Shown here in pieces: positions 23,994 to 33,016 of a stretch of DNA of 64,000 nt. Within the stretch, counting starts at the first letter, position 1; each line of letters begins with the position of its first letter. The DNA is from Microcaldota archaeon. GTDB taxonomy: Archaea > Micrarchaeota > Micrarchaeia > Micrarchaeales > CABMGC01. Below the pieces are notes generated by a model. That model was not told the DNA's origin. It searched no databases and saw only the letters and a program-made list of their open reading frames with translations. Both the position numbers and the translations under genes were made by a program. The DNA is taken from positions 251,695-315,694 of the forward strand of contig JAGWHC010000001.1 in the NCBI GenBank assembly GCA_028867025.1. The letters run 5' to 3'.

Positions 23994-25754
23994 TTGACTC
24001 CTCTCATAATCCTAGTGCCCTTGCTAGCCGCCATACTTGCGATTGCGGTGGACAAGCGCCATGACCATGCGAAGTACATAGCGATTGCCGGCGCGCTCAT
24101 CAGCCTGGTGCTTTTCCCTATGGCAGACGGTGGAATCGAGGGTATTACGTGGTTCTCAATAGGCGGGGTGCAGCTCACAATCACCACTTCTGTGCTGCCG
24201 CTGAATTATCTGCTCCTGTCGCTGGTACTCACAATAGGCGTGCTAATCCTTGTCTACTCAGCAGGTTTCATGGACCTGCCGAGCGAGCAGCGGCGCTACT
24301 ACATAGAGATGCTCGCCTTTGAGGCCGCGATGCTCGCCTTTGCGATGGCCGGCGACTTCATAGTGCTGTTCATCGCCTGGGAGTTCCTCAGCCTCACGAG
24401 CTATCTCCTGATTGGCTTCTGGTATGACAGGGATAAGGCGATTTCTGCAGCGAGGAAGACAATTACCATAATACTCATAGGCGACATCGCGCTGCTTGGC
24501 GCCATGGTGGTGTTCCAGAACAACTTCCACAGCCTGCAGTTCAGCGCCATACTAGGCAATGCAGGGACAGGCCTGACTGTGCTACCAATGCTGCTGCTCC
24601 TTGTGGCGGTGATGGCCAAGTCTGCGCAGTTCCCGCTGCAGGAATGGCTGCCTGATGCGATGGAGGGCCCGACTCCTGTGTCTGCATTCCTACACAGCAC
24701 AACCATGGTCAAGGCTGGCGTGTTTGTGACCATACTGCTCTTTCCACTCTTCTCGGCCGCTGGCCTGCTTCCGGTCATGCTTGTGATTGGCGCCGCAACC
24801 GTTGCAGTGGGCATCTTTGGGGCGACAAGGGAGAGGCACATAAAGCGCGTGCTGGCATACTCAACCGTTCAGGAACTTGGCCTGATGCTCGTGGCTGTGG
24901 CCAGCAACGCTCTTCTGGCCGCAATCTACTTCTTCTTCGCGCAGAGCTTCTACAAGGCGCTGCTCTTCTTCAGCGCCGGAAGTGCGATGAAAGCTACGGA
25001 CAAGGAGGACCTGAGCGAGATGAGCGGCATAAAGAGGAACAAGATAGTGTACATCACAACGCTGTTCGGCGTGCTTGCGCTTGCGGGATTCGTGCCGTTT
25101 GACGGCTTCTTCGCTAACATCGGCATAGACTCGGCATTCTCCATGAACCTCGTCGCGTACGCGCTCATGTCGCTCGTGAGCATAGCAACGAGCTTCTACA
25201 TCTTCAGGTGGATGTTCAAACAGTCCAAGAAGGCAAACGCAAGGGTCGCCCTGAACTACGACTCTGTACCCAAGACCATGAGCTATAGCATGATAGTCCT
25301 TGCTGCTGCGGCTTTGGTTGCAAGCGCAGCGTTCTTCGTCTTTCCCAGCGTCTTTTCAGGAATCGGGGGCAGCACGATTAATGCGAACGTCATCGACGCC
25401 GGGGTAGAAACGGCGCTTGTCGTCTCCGGAGCGTACATAGGATATGCTATTTACGGGCAGCAGAAAAAGACACGGCTCAGCAGAATGGAGCCAGAGTACA
25501 TGTTCAACCAGGTGTACACAGCGGTGGCGATCAACGCTGCGTATGCTCATGTAGCGAGCTTCGTGGAGGCTCTCGCCGAGGGAGTCGCATACGTTGACGC
25601 AAGGCTCAACTCGGCTATGGACTGGATCGGCCACGGTATGATAAGGCTGTCGGAAAGGATGCGAATGTTCGCAAGCGGCAGCATAAACGCGTACGTCGCG
25701 CTCTTCGCTATCGGAGTCCTGGTGATTGTCCTGGTGGTTGTGGCGACCTTATGA
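23994..25754 (+). CDS. nuoL: Complex I subunit NuoL (proton-pumping antiporter-like)
   Basis: NuoL (586 aa) is the distal proton pump, with about 14-16 membrane helices. Family motifs are AGDFIVLFIAWEFLSLTSYLLIG (shortened; conserved Glu of WEFL), KSAQFPLQEWLPDAMEGPTPVSAFLHS (shortened; conserved Lys) and RVLAYSTVQELGLM. The initiation codon is TTG at 23994, just after nuoK. The C-terminal about 130 residues are divergent and include an amphipathic part followed by a last membrane helix, as expected for the lateral helix of NuoL. The stop overlaps the nuoN ATG by 4 nt. Confidence 0.94.
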   Translation: MTPLIILVPLLAAILAIAVDKRHDHAKYIAIAGALISLVLFPMADGGIEGITWFSIGGVQLTITTSVLPLNYLLLSLVLTIGVLILVYSAGFMDLPSEQRRYYIEMLAFEAAMLAFAMAGDFIVLFIAWEFLSLTSYLLIGFWYDRDKAISAARKTITIILIGDIALLGAMVVFQNNFHSLQFSAILGNAGTGLTVLPMLLLLVAVMAKSAQFPLQEWLPDAMEGPTPVSAFLHSTTMVKAGVFVTILLFPLFSAAGLLPVMLVIGAATVAVGIFGATRERHIKRVLAYSTVQELGLMLVAVASNALLAAIYFFFAQSFYKALLFFSAGSAMKATDKEDLSEMSGIKRNKIVYITTLFGVLALAGFVPFDGFFANIGIDSAFSMNLVAYALMSLVSIATSFYIFRWMFKQSKKANARVALNYDSVPKTMSYSMIVLAAAALVASAAFFVFPSVFSGIGGSTINANVIDAGVETALVVSGAYIGYAIYGQQKKTRLSRMEPEYMFNQVYTAVAINAAYAHVASFVEALAEGVAYVDARLNSAMDWIGHGMIRLSERMRMFASGSINAYVALFAIGVLVIVLVVVATL

Positions 25755-27121
25755 TAGAGACATATGTTTTTGCAGGCCTCGTTGCGCTCCTTGCCATCGG
25801 AAACGTTGTGCTGCGGATAATTGGAGGAAAAGACAGGCACCTTGTCTTTAATCTAGCAGTCCTTCTAGTCCTGCTTCCGGCAATCTACATGCTCGGAAGC
25901 AGTCCGGGCACGCACTTCAGCATGATTTCAGTCAATCCGTTCTCGGTGTTCTTCTTCATGCTGTTCACCGCGACCATGTTTCTGTTGAATCTTATAGCGT
26001 ATGCTCGCTCGAAAGACTACAATGACTTCGCACTGCTCGGCGCCTTCGCGCTCACGGGTATGTATCTCGTGGTATCATCGGTATCGCTGATAACCATATT
26101 CCTCGGGCTGGAGCTTATGAGCATACCTTCGGCTTTCATCGTCCTTCTTTCGAGGAGGCAGAGCCTGGAGGCTGCAACAAAACTCTTCATAATGGCTTCT
26201 GTCGCAATCGCCTTCCTTTCCTTTGCAGTAGTGCTAGTATACGGCTCTTCAAACTCGCTGGCGCTGCAGAGCCAGCAGGCCAGCGGCCTGATTTATTTTG
26301 CGCTCGCGCTTTTCATTGCATCGCTTGGGTTCGAGGCTTCGATATTCCCATTCAATGTACTGCTGCCTGACGTGTATCAGGGATCAGCAGGATACGCGAC
26401 AGCAATGCTCGGCGGGCTGAACAAAAAAGTGGGCCTTGCTGCGCTCATGCAGGTGCTGATACTTGTCTTTATCTCGTTTCATCTCGCATTCACCATAGTA
26501 GCTGTGCTCGCTGTACTCACAATGTTCTACGGCAATCTCGTCGCACTGGTGCAGACAAACCTGAAACGGCTCTTCGCCTATTCCTCAATCTCCCAGGCCG
26601 GGTACATACTGATAGGCATAGCTGTTGCGACGCAGAGCGGTGTGGGGGCAAGCATCTTCCAGATGTTCGCGCATGCATTCCTGTTCATAGGAGCCTTGGG
26701 CATAGTGGCTTGGCTTGAGAGCAAGGACAGGAATGAGATAAACGATGTCATCGGCCTCTACAAGGAGAACAGGTTCGCTGCAATCGCGCTCACTATCTTC
26801 ATGCTCTCTTTCGTGGGGCTGCCTTTCACTACAGGCTTCATGGGGAAGTTCCTGATATTCCTGAGTGCGGTAAACGGAGGCCTCGTGTGGCTCGCGCTTT
26901 TCGGAGTCATCAACAGCATTATCTCGATCTTCTACTACGCGAAAGTAATGACGGCCATGTACACCACGAAGTTCGGGTCGTACCACATCAAGATGGACAG
27001 GTACACGTTCACAGTGATAGCGGCCTGCCTCGCCATTACGCTTGCTTTCGGCATATATCCGCAACCTATGATCCAGGCAGTAACCGGAGCGGCCGGACAC
27101 CTCATAGGCGCTGGTGTGTGA
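25751..27121 (+). CDS. nuoN: Complex I subunit NuoN (antiporter-like)
   Basis: NuoN (456 aa, about 13 membrane helices) is a second proton-pumping subunit. Diagnostic stretches are FLGLELMSIPSAFIVLL (conserved Glu), the quinone-side LPDVYQGSAGYATAMLGGLNKKVGL, and LKRLFAYSSISQAGYILIG. The FAYSSISQAGY motif separates NuoN from NuoM. This is the last gene of the nuoABCDHIJKLN operon and ends against the AAA ATPase gene on the other strand. Confidence 0.93.
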   Translation: MIETYVFAGLVALLAIGNVVLRIIGGKDRHLVFNLAVLLVLLPAIYMLGSSPGTHFSMISVNPFSVFFFMLFTATMFLLNLIAYARSKDYNDFALLGAFALTGMYLVVSSVSLITIFLGLELMSIPSAFIVLLSRRQSLEAATKLFIMASVAIAFLSFAVVLVYGSSNSLALQSQQASGLIYFALALFIASLGFEASIFPFNVLLPDVYQGSAGYATAMLGGLNKKVGLAALMQVLILVFISFHLAFTIVAVLAVLTMFYGNLVALVQTNLKRLFAYSSISQAGYILIGIAVATQSGVGASIFQMFAHAFLFIGALGIVAWLESKDRNEINDVIGLYKENRFAAIALTIFMLSFVGLPFTTGFMGKFLIFLSAVNGGLVWLALFGVINSIISIFYYAKVMTAMYTTKFGSYHIKMDRYTFTVIAACLAITLAFGIYPQPMIQAVTGAAGHLIGAGV

Positions 27122-29893
27122 TTACCTCTTGCCGTACTTGCTGAAGAAGGTGAGGTACCTGCCGAGGACTAGAGTGGGAGCCGAAGGCCTTGCTTTTTGA
27201 ATCAGTTCGAGTATGTCGCTGCTTCTTATCTTCGCTTCCTTTCCTGAGGAGAGGCTCAGCTCTAGCGTGTTCATCTTCACCTGTCTGCAGATGTTCGCTA
27301 TGTCGGCTCCGGTGTAGCCTTCCGTGGTCTGCGCAAGCTTGTTGTAGTCCATGTCGTTAGCGACAGGCGCTTTCTCCAGGTTGATTTCGAAAAGCTTTGC
27401 CCTGCTTTCTAGGTCAGGAGGCGGCATGAATACGAGCTTGTCGAATCTGCCTGAGCGCAGGAGGGCAGGGTCAAGGACGTCGGGTCTGTTGGTCGCGGCA
27501 ACTACCACTATGCCGGTAGCGTCCTTTATTTTGTCGAACTCCTCAAGGAACTCGCCAGCCATCTGGATCTGTGATCCCTTCGCAGAGTCCCTCGAAGGCA
27601 CCATCGCATCTATCTCGTCTACAAAGACTATTGCGGGCGCGTTCTCCTTCGCCCTGTCGAATATTTCCTTTATTGCCGCGGTCGCCTGGCTTGAGCCATA
27701 TTTCGTGAGGTCATAGCCGGATATCGAAAGAACTCGCACGTCGCCGACCTCGTTGGCCAGAGCCTGCATCAGCATCGTCTTCCCTGTGCCCGGAGGTCCG
27801 AATAAGAGTATGCCCTTTATGTTGCCTATGTCGTACTTCTTGAGAAGCTCGGGATGCAGTATCGGTATCTCTACGGCCTCGTGCAGCGCCTTCTTCGCCT
27901 CCTCCAGGTCCACAACATCATCAAGGGTCAGCTTCCTGGTTTCCTCCATCACCTTTTCAGGATGCATCCTGCGCTCATAGTCCAGCCTGAAGGTGTTGTA
28001 TGTCTCGAGCTGCGCCAGGGACGTCGAAGGCTTAGTTCCCTTGATCACGGTGATGACATCGGCCATCTTTATGGTGAGCACCTCGCGTTTCGATATTGCT
28101 TTTTCTCCCACCTCTCTGCTCACCTCCTCGCACGCGTTCTTTATGTCAGCTGCGGAGAACCTGTTGGTCAGGCTTGCGAGCTTTCCGTAGTCTATGTCTT
28201 TGCTTACGGGCAAGTTGGATAGGTAGTAATGGAATATTTTCTCCCTTCCTGGCTGGTCAGGCAGTCCCATGAAGATTATCTTGTCGAATCTTCCGGGGCG
28301 CAGCACAGCGGGATCCAAGAGCTGCGGCGCGTTCGTCGCTCCGACTATCACCACGTCTGATATTGCCTTGAAGCCGTCCATCTCGCTAAGCAGCGTCGTT
28401 ATGAGCTCGAGGCCGCTCTGGCTCTCCTGACTCTCCCTCTTGCCAGCTATGTTGTCTATTTCGTCGAAGAACAGTACGCACGGTGCGTGCTTCTTTGCCG
28501 TGGCGAATATCTTGGCGAGTGCCTGCGCGCTTTCCCCAGGGTAAGGGGATATCAGCGACGCCGCACTCACGTAGAAGAATCCGGCGCGGATTTCATTGGC
28601 GAGCGCCCTCATTATGAGCGTCTTTCCTGTTCCAGGAGGTCCGAAGAGGAGTATTCCCTTGGCGGGATTGACCTTGTACGCGCCTGATATTTCCCTGTGC
28701 TCTATAGGTGCGAGTATGGATTCTTTCAGTTCTTGCTTCGTTTCGTCGTAGTTTGCGACGTCGTCAAGGGTTTCCGATGAGCCCTTGGTCAGATCTTGGA
28801 ATGCCACCCCGAACTTGCCGAGTATGTCCTGCTTCATCACATCCAGGGCTTGGACCACCTCGACGTCTGTAGCCTCGAGAACGAATATGATGATCGGCGT
28901 GATTATGAAACTTGCTATCACCAGGGGATTGAATGGTATGCCTGACAGAAGAGAGAACACGAACGACGACACCGGCAGCACCGCGCCGAACAGGCTCGCT
29001 ATCGTGCCCTTGTACGCCGACCTGCTTTTGACCGCGTAGTTGGCAATGCTGAACGCTACGAATATCCAGAGCAGGATTTGGGGCAGGGTGTACTGTATGT
29101 TGTAAACGATGGCGGCGCCAGCGGAATAGAAGCCGTCGAACAGGTGGTTCGCGACGTTGTAGCTGAAGAAGACAGCTAGCGCATTGGCGAAAGCTCCTGC
29201 AAATCCGCCTATCGTGGGAACTGTGTCTGTCACAGTAAGGTACTGCGTATACGACAGGCCCTGCACGTATTTTGCATGGCCCTGCTGGGAGTTGTATGCT
29301 ATAGGACCAGATAGTGGAATGTTCGCAAGGTTGGACACTATTACCACTATCAGAATCACCAGCGTTGCTATTATCGCGCCGCGTTTGAAGCCCAATACAA
29401 GCACCGCAAGTATGAATGCAGGCACCTCAAGCAGCAGGCCAAGGTAGGAGAGAGGAAGGGCGGTGAGTGCATATGCGTACGAGATGGACCTGTAATGCTT
29501 GTAGCCGAGGAACAGAGACGCGCTTATGATTATGGTGATGAGCCATGCCAGCAGAGGAGCTTGGTATATGATCATCGGCAGCGTGAGAAGCAGAAGCGCC
29601 ATCAATCCCGCGAGCGGAGCGAGATATGTGAGTATGAAAACCAGGGCGAGCAGCGGCATAAAGAAGAGCAGAGGAAAGAAGGGGAATGCTATTCCAAGGC
29701 TCGCGAAAGCGAAAGTGGTTGCAAGGGAATCATGGAAATTGTGGTTCGCGACTACCTTCTTTACAATGTCCTTCAGCCTGTAGATGTAGAGCGGCACAAG
29801 CTTGCGCCGCAGCATCTCGCTCGGAGTCTCCTTGGGCGGCGGATCAGCGTCAGCGCTCTTGCCCTCGCTTTTCGCGCCAGTTCTCCTCGGCAT
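27122..29893 (-). CDS. Membrane-embedded tandem AAA+ ATPase (Cdc48-like modules fused to a multi-pass N-terminal domain)
   Basis: This 923-aa protein starts with a charged tail (1-55) followed by about eight to nine hydrophobic membrane helices (about 60-340). Two AAA+ modules follow: D1 with Walker A GPPGTGKT (418-425), Walker B FFDEID (475-480) and RPGRFDK (532-538), and D2 with Walker A GPPGTGKT (699-706), Walker B FVDEID (756-761) and RSGRFDK (813-819). Both contain the arginine-finger region. The modules resemble Cdc48/VAT, but the Cdc48 N-domain is replaced by the membrane part. No FtsH zinc-protease motif (HEXGH) is present, so it is a translocase or unfoldase rather than a protease. 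It may extract or remodel membrane proteins. Function unproven. Confidence 0.88.
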   Translation of the reverse strand: MPRRTGAKSEGKSADADPPPKETPSEMLRRKLVPLYIYRLKDIVKKVVANHNFHDSLATTFAFASLGIAFPFFPLLFFMPLLALVFILTYLAPLAGLMALLLLTLPMIIYQAPLLAWLITIIISASLFLGYKHYRSISYAYALTALPLSYLGLLLEVPAFILAVLVLGFKRGAIIATLVILIVVIVSNLANIPLSGPIAYNSQQGHAKYVQGLSYTQYLTVTDTVPTIGGFAGAFANALAVFFSYNVANHLFDGFYSAGAAIVYNIQYTLPQILLWIFVAFSIANYAVKSRSAYKGTIASLFGAVLPVSSFVFSLLSGIPFNPLVIASFIITPIIIFVLEATDVEVVQALDVMKQDILGKFGVAFQDLTKGSSETLDDVANYDETKQELKESILAPIEHREISGAYKVNPAKGILLFGPPGTGKTLIMRALANEIRAGFFYVSAASLISPYPGESAQALAKIFATAKKHAPCVLFFDEIDNIAGKRESQESQSGLELITTLLSEMDGFKAISDVVIVGATNAPQLLDPAVLRPGRFDKIIFMGLPDQPGREKIFHYYLSNLPVSKDIDYGKLASLTNRFSAADIKNACEEVSREVGEKAISKREVLTIKMADVITVIKGTKPSTSLAQLETYNTFRLDYERRMHPEKVMEETRKLTLDDVVDLEEAKKALHEAVEIPILHPELLKKYDIGNIKGILLFGPPGTGKTMLMQALANEVGDVRVLSISGYDLTKYGSSQATAAIKEIFDRAKENAPAIVFVDEIDAMVPSRDSAKGSQIQMAGEFLEEFDKIKDATGIVVVAATNRPDVLDPALLRSGRFDKLVFMPPPDLESRAKLFEINLEKAPVANDMDYNKLAQTTEGYTGADIANICRQVKMNTLELSLSSGKEAKIRSSDILELIQKARPSAPTLVLGRYLTFFSKYGKR

Positions 29894-29949
29894 AATCTTA
29901 ACTCTCTGATATGTATATTAATATTGGTTAAACTGGTATAAGTATGCTT

Positions 29950-30049
29950 CCCGCAGTAGCTCAATGGCAGAGCGCGCGCCTGTAGTTTTGAAAGCTGGCA
30001 CATAAAGTCAGAAAGCGCGATGTTGCTGGTTCGACTCCGGCCTGCGGGA
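29950..30049 (+). tRNA. tRNA-Tyr (GUA) with a 28-nt intron
   Basis: The acceptor stem is CCCGCAG/CTGCGGG with the C1-G72 pair typical of archaeal tRNA-Tyr. The D arm is GCTC/GAGC, and the T arm is GCTGG-TTCGACT-CCGGC, with A73. The anticodon stem CGCGC/GCGCG is separated by a long insert. Removing 29986-30013 gives a 7-nt loop with anticodon GTA (29982-29984), so the intron lies at the canonical position 37/38. Exact splice points are inferred from the standard position. The splicing endonuclease is at 54.7 kb. Confidence 0.9.
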
Positions 30050-30066
30050 TACCTAAAAGGTAAGAA

Positions 30067-30324
30067 ATGGTAGACTACGTTATGATTTTGGGTTTTGTAG
30101 CGGGCGCGTTCACCACCTTTTCTTTCCTGCCGCAGACATTCAAATCAATAAAGACGAAATCCACAAAGGACATTTCCTGGTACATGCTGATAATTTTGAT
30201 TAGCGGACTGGTGCTTTGGATGGTATACGGAATCATAATAGGGTCCTCGCCGCTCGCTGTTTGGAATTTCATCTCTCTCCTGACTACAGCCCCGATGGCC
30301 GTGCTTAAGTTAAAATATGGTTAG
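30067..30324 (+). CDS. SemiSWEET-like PQ-loop membrane protein
   Basis: This 85-aa protein has three membrane helices and a PQ-loop: FTTFSFLPQTFKSIKTKSTKDIS, in which the proline-glutamine pair and following basic loop are typical of SemiSWEET (MtN3) sugar transporters that work as dimers. The C-terminal helix contains WNFISLLTTAPM, with the conserved Asn. It begins 17 nt after tRNA-Tyr. A paralogue lies at 40.8 kb. The substrate (possibly a sugar) is inferred only from the family. Confidence 0.8.
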   Translation: MVDYVMILGFVAGAFTTFSFLPQTFKSIKTKSTKDISWYMLIILISGLVLWMVYGIIIGSSPLAVWNFISLLTTAPMAVLKLKYG

Positions 30325-30340
30325 GGGCAAGTAATACTGC

Positions 30341-30413
30341 GCCTTGGTAGTGTAGTGGTCTAGCATACGAGCCTGTCACGCTTGTGACCCGGGTTCGAAT
30401 CCCGGCCAAGGCG
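30341..30413 (+). tRNA. tRNA-Asp (GUC)
   Basis: This is a 73-nt cloverleaf with acceptor stem GCCTTGG/CCAAGGC and discriminator G73, which is the Asp identity base. It has anticodon stem CGAGC/GCTTG with loop CTGTCAC (anticodon GTC), and T arm CGGGT-TCGAATC-CCGG. No intron. It lies 16 nt after the SemiSWEET stop. Confidence 0.93.
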
Positions 30414-30509
30414 TAAAACAAATATACTGTTCGTTTCTGTATGCAAGTAAATCAGCAGGAAACTCTGATTTAAAAGGTTTCGATTTCAACTTTAGTCTGA
30501 GGTGGGCAG

Positions 30510-30989
30510 ATGCAGGAAGTATACAAGAAACCTCTGACCGAAACCGAGGCGAGGTCGCTCAGAGCGCGTGAAATAATGAGTTCGCCCGCAGTAACGGCAA
30601 GCGAAAAGACAAGCATAAGGGACATAGCTAAGCTCATGAAGAAGCACGATGTTGACGCTGTTGTGATAACAGACAAGAACGGGATTCCTGCAGGCATAAT
30701 AACAGAAGGCGACATTGTAAGGAGATTAGTGTCCACCAAAAGGAACCTGTGGTTCGTTAAGGCAGGTCACGTGATGAGCAAGCCGCTGGTGACTGTTGGC
30801 AAGGACGCCATGCTTGAAGACGCGGCAAGGTACATGGCCGAGAAGAAAGTGAAAAAGCTGTGCGTCGTTGACGAGAACAACAAGCTTGTCGGCATGCTGA
30901 CCACCGAAGACATAACCAAGAACGCGGGCTACCTGATAAACCTCCTGGAAGAGGTCATACACACCGGCTACTACTCCGCGCTTCTCTAG
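30510..30989 (+). CDS. Tandem CBS-domain protein
   Basis: This 159-aa protein holds two CBS motifs. The first (about 22-80) has IMSSPAVTASEKTSIRDIAKLM and GIPAGIITEGDIVRRLVS; the second (about 90-150) has HVMSKPLVTVGKDAMLEDAARYM and KLVGMLTTEDITKN, all quoted in part. Such pairs bind adenosine nucleotides (AMP, ATP or SAM) and regulate an attached or partner protein. There is no other domain. It is convergent with nuoM with no spacer, and its target is unknown. Confidence 0.87.
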   Translation: MQEVYKKPLTETEARSLRAREIMSSPAVTASEKTSIRDIAKLMKKHDVDAVVITDKNGIPAGIITEGDIVRRLVSTKRNLWFVKAGHVMSKPLVTVGKDAMLEDAARYMAEKKVKKLCVVDENNKLVGMLTTEDITKNAGYLINLLEEVIHTGYYSALL

Positions 30990-32405
30990 CTACACTGCGA
31001 AAGGCGAAAGCAGTAGGAACGGGGCTATTCCAAGGATAACAGTGGCAGCAGAAAGGAAGACCATCGATACTTTTATGTCGTTTCCGGGATTGGTGAACGG
31101 CTCTATCGCCTTGGAGGTGCTGAAGAACACGCGCTCCGCAACAAAGAACATGAACGCCCCTATTATCAGTATAGCAGCCAGCGGCACTATGCCTCCTACG
31201 CTGTATACCCCAAAGGCGCCGATGAACACGAGAAGGTCGCCTATGAAGCCGCTGGTAAGGGGTATGCCCACAAGTGCGAAGACTCCGAAGACGAATCCGT
31301 AGGCGAGCATCGGAATGTTTTTCACGACTCCCTTCAGCCTCGCTATGAGCATTGTGCCGTACGCCTCATCGAGCGCGCCCGCTACCAGGAAAAGCAGAGA
31401 GATGATTATCCCGTGGCTCAGCATCGAGTAAAGCCCTCCGGCTATTCCGAAAGTGCTCTGGGAGGCTATGCCAAGCGATGCGATTCCCATGTCAACTATG
31501 CTCGTGTACGCGATAAGCCGCTTGAGATGCTCCTGCCTTATGGCGACCATGGCGCTGTAGAGCGCAGAGAATCCGAAAAGCGCCGCGAGCGGCAACGCAT
31601 ATGTTGATGCGATAGGCAGCATCAGAAACATGAGTATCAGCCCGTAGCCTCCGAACTTGAGGAGTATGCCTGCGAGTATCATGCTGCCTGTGGTGGGTGC
31701 CTCGGTATGTGCGTCAGGAAGCCAATTGTGGAACGGGAACGACGGAATCTTGATGAGGAATGCAACGCTCAGGAGAAGAAGCGCGAGAAGCTGCGTTGCC
31801 TGTGGAAGCGATGACGATTGCGATATCACTGAGGCTATGTTGAACGTCTGAGTGGGCAGGCCAGAGTATATCACAAGTATGCCCAGCAGAAGAAAGAGAC
31901 TTGCGACTATGGAGTAGATCAGGAACTTTATCGCAGCGTAGCGCCTGTCGTACCCGCCGAAGATGTAAATTATGAAGAACATCGCCACCTCACTTATCTC
32001 CCAGAAGAGGTAGAAGAGGAAGAGATTACCAGCCAGGAATACGCCTAGCGTCGCCCCGGCGGTGAGCAGGAAGAGAAGGTTGTAGATTCGCTGCGATTCC
32101 TTGATGAAGCTGCCTGCGACGAGCGCGGACGCGAACAGCACTATCGCGCTCATGACCATAAAGATGTTGCTGTACCTTGTCAGCTCGAGATCCAGGTTTA
32201 TGCCCAGGTTCTGGATGTAGCCCTGCTGGAAAGACAGTAATGGGAAGCCCTGCGACAGTCCGAACCATGCGGCGCCGAACACTATGGCCAAGACTATAAG
32301 CGAGGAGCCCGTGGAGACAAGGAACGACTGCTTCTCGGGGATGAAGAAGAGCGGGATGGCGAATACGAAAGGCAGGAAAACGATTATTGGCAGAAACCAG
32401 AGCAT
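30990..32405 (-). CDS. nuoM: Complex I subunit NuoM (antiporter-like), separate from the operon
   Basis: NuoM (471 aa) is the third antiporter-like proton pump. Diagnostic blocks are FLFYLFWEISEVAMFFIIY (conserved Glu), IKIPSFPFHNWLPDAHTEAPTTGSMILAG (conserved Lys, quoted in part), LKRLIAYTSIVDMGIASLG and SMLSHGIIISLLFLVAG. It is on the opposite strand 3.9 kb beyond nuoN, so it has its own promoter (ccaatataagc, about 32439-32449). NuoL, M and N are therefore all encoded in the window. Confidence 0.93.
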   Translation of the reverse strand: MLWFLPIIVFLPFVFAIPLFFIPEKQSFLVSTGSSLIVLAIVFGAAWFGLSQGFPLLSFQQGYIQNLGINLDLELTRYSNIFMVMSAIVLFASALVAGSFIKESQRIYNLLFLLTAGATLGVFLAGNLFLFYLFWEISEVAMFFIIYIFGGYDRRYAAIKFLIYSIVASLFLLLGILVIYSGLPTQTFNIASVISQSSSLPQATQLLALLLLSVAFLIKIPSFPFHNWLPDAHTEAPTTGSMILAGILLKFGGYGLILMFLMLPIASTYALPLAALFGFSALYSAMVAIRQEHLKRLIAYTSIVDMGIASLGIASQSTFGIAGGLYSMLSHGIIISLLFLVAGALDEAYGTMLIARLKGVVKNIPMLAYGFVFGVFALVGIPLTSGFIGDLLVFIGAFGVYSVGGIVPLAAILIIGAFMFFVAERVFFSTSKAIEPFTNPGNDIKVSMVFLSAATVILGIAPFLLLSPFAV

Positions 32406-32473
32406 CGAACCAGCAAAAGCTAGGTGCGAATTTCAAGCTTATATTGGTTGTGCAGAAAGCTCGCAACCGATAA

Positions 32474-32782
32474 TCAGTACGCGGAGTCTATGCTGCTTTC
32501 CGGGAACCCGAGGCTGACCAGCTCCTTCTTTGCGGCTGCTATGTGGTCGCCCTGCAGCTCTATCACTCCTTTCTTGTGCGTGCCCCCGCATGCGAGCCTC
32601 GTCTTGAGCTCCTTTGTTGTCTTGTCCAGATCGTCGCCGCTGAGGCCTTCGACTATTGTGACGAACTTGCTGAACTTCGCCTTCGCCTTGTACACCTTGA
32701 TGCGCTTCGTCGCCTCCCTGTCTAGGATCTCGCAGACGCAGATCTCCTTTGGCAGACCGCACCTTGGGCACATCTCAGGCAT
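32474..32782 (-). CDS. eif1: Translation initiation factor aIF1 (SUI1)
   Basis: aIF1 (102 aa) binds the 30S P site region and checks start-codon pairing. It has the archaeal N-terminal zinc-knuckle CPRCGLPKEICVCE and a SUI1 core (FVTIVEGLSGDDLDKTTKELK; LACGGTHKKGVIELQGDH, shortened). The TRLACGG region is the conserved SUI1 loop. It ends the ribosomal operon and starts 2 nt after uL29. Confidence 0.95.
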   Translation of the reverse strand: MPEMCPRCGLPKEICVCEILDREATKRIKVYKAKAKFSKFVTIVEGLSGDDLDKTTKELKTRLACGGTHKKGVIELQGDHIAAAKKELVSLGFPESSIDSAY

Positions 32783-32784
32783 TA

Positions 32785-32979
32785 CTATTTGGCACCTTTC
32801 TCCTTCAGGAGAGTCAAAATCTGGGCCCGTGTGCGCCGCATCTCCCTCACCTTCACTTTCTTGCTCTGCACTCCGGTGGCTGCTATCTTCCTTTTCTCTA
32901 TAGACAAATCGAGGGACAGCTGCTGAAGCCTGTTTCTAAGCATATCTACGCTCATCGCCCTTAGGTCTTTTATACGCAT
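32785..32979 (-). CDS. rpl29: Ribosomal protein uL29
   Basis: This 64-aa ribosomal protein lies near the exit tunnel. The sequence MRIKDLRAMSVDMLRNRLQQL with a basic C-terminal helix (KVREMRRTRAQILTLLKEK) matches L29. The frame extends to 32988; the Met at 32979 fits the family start. It lies after rps3, in the standard S10/spc operon order. Confidence 0.94.
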   Translation of the reverse strand: MRIKDLRAMSVDMLRNRLQQLSLDLSIEKRKIAATGVQSKKVKVREMRRTRAQILTLLKEKGAK

Positions 32980-33016
32980 TACAATCACATATTGGGCATT
33001 TCCTTATATTTATAGC

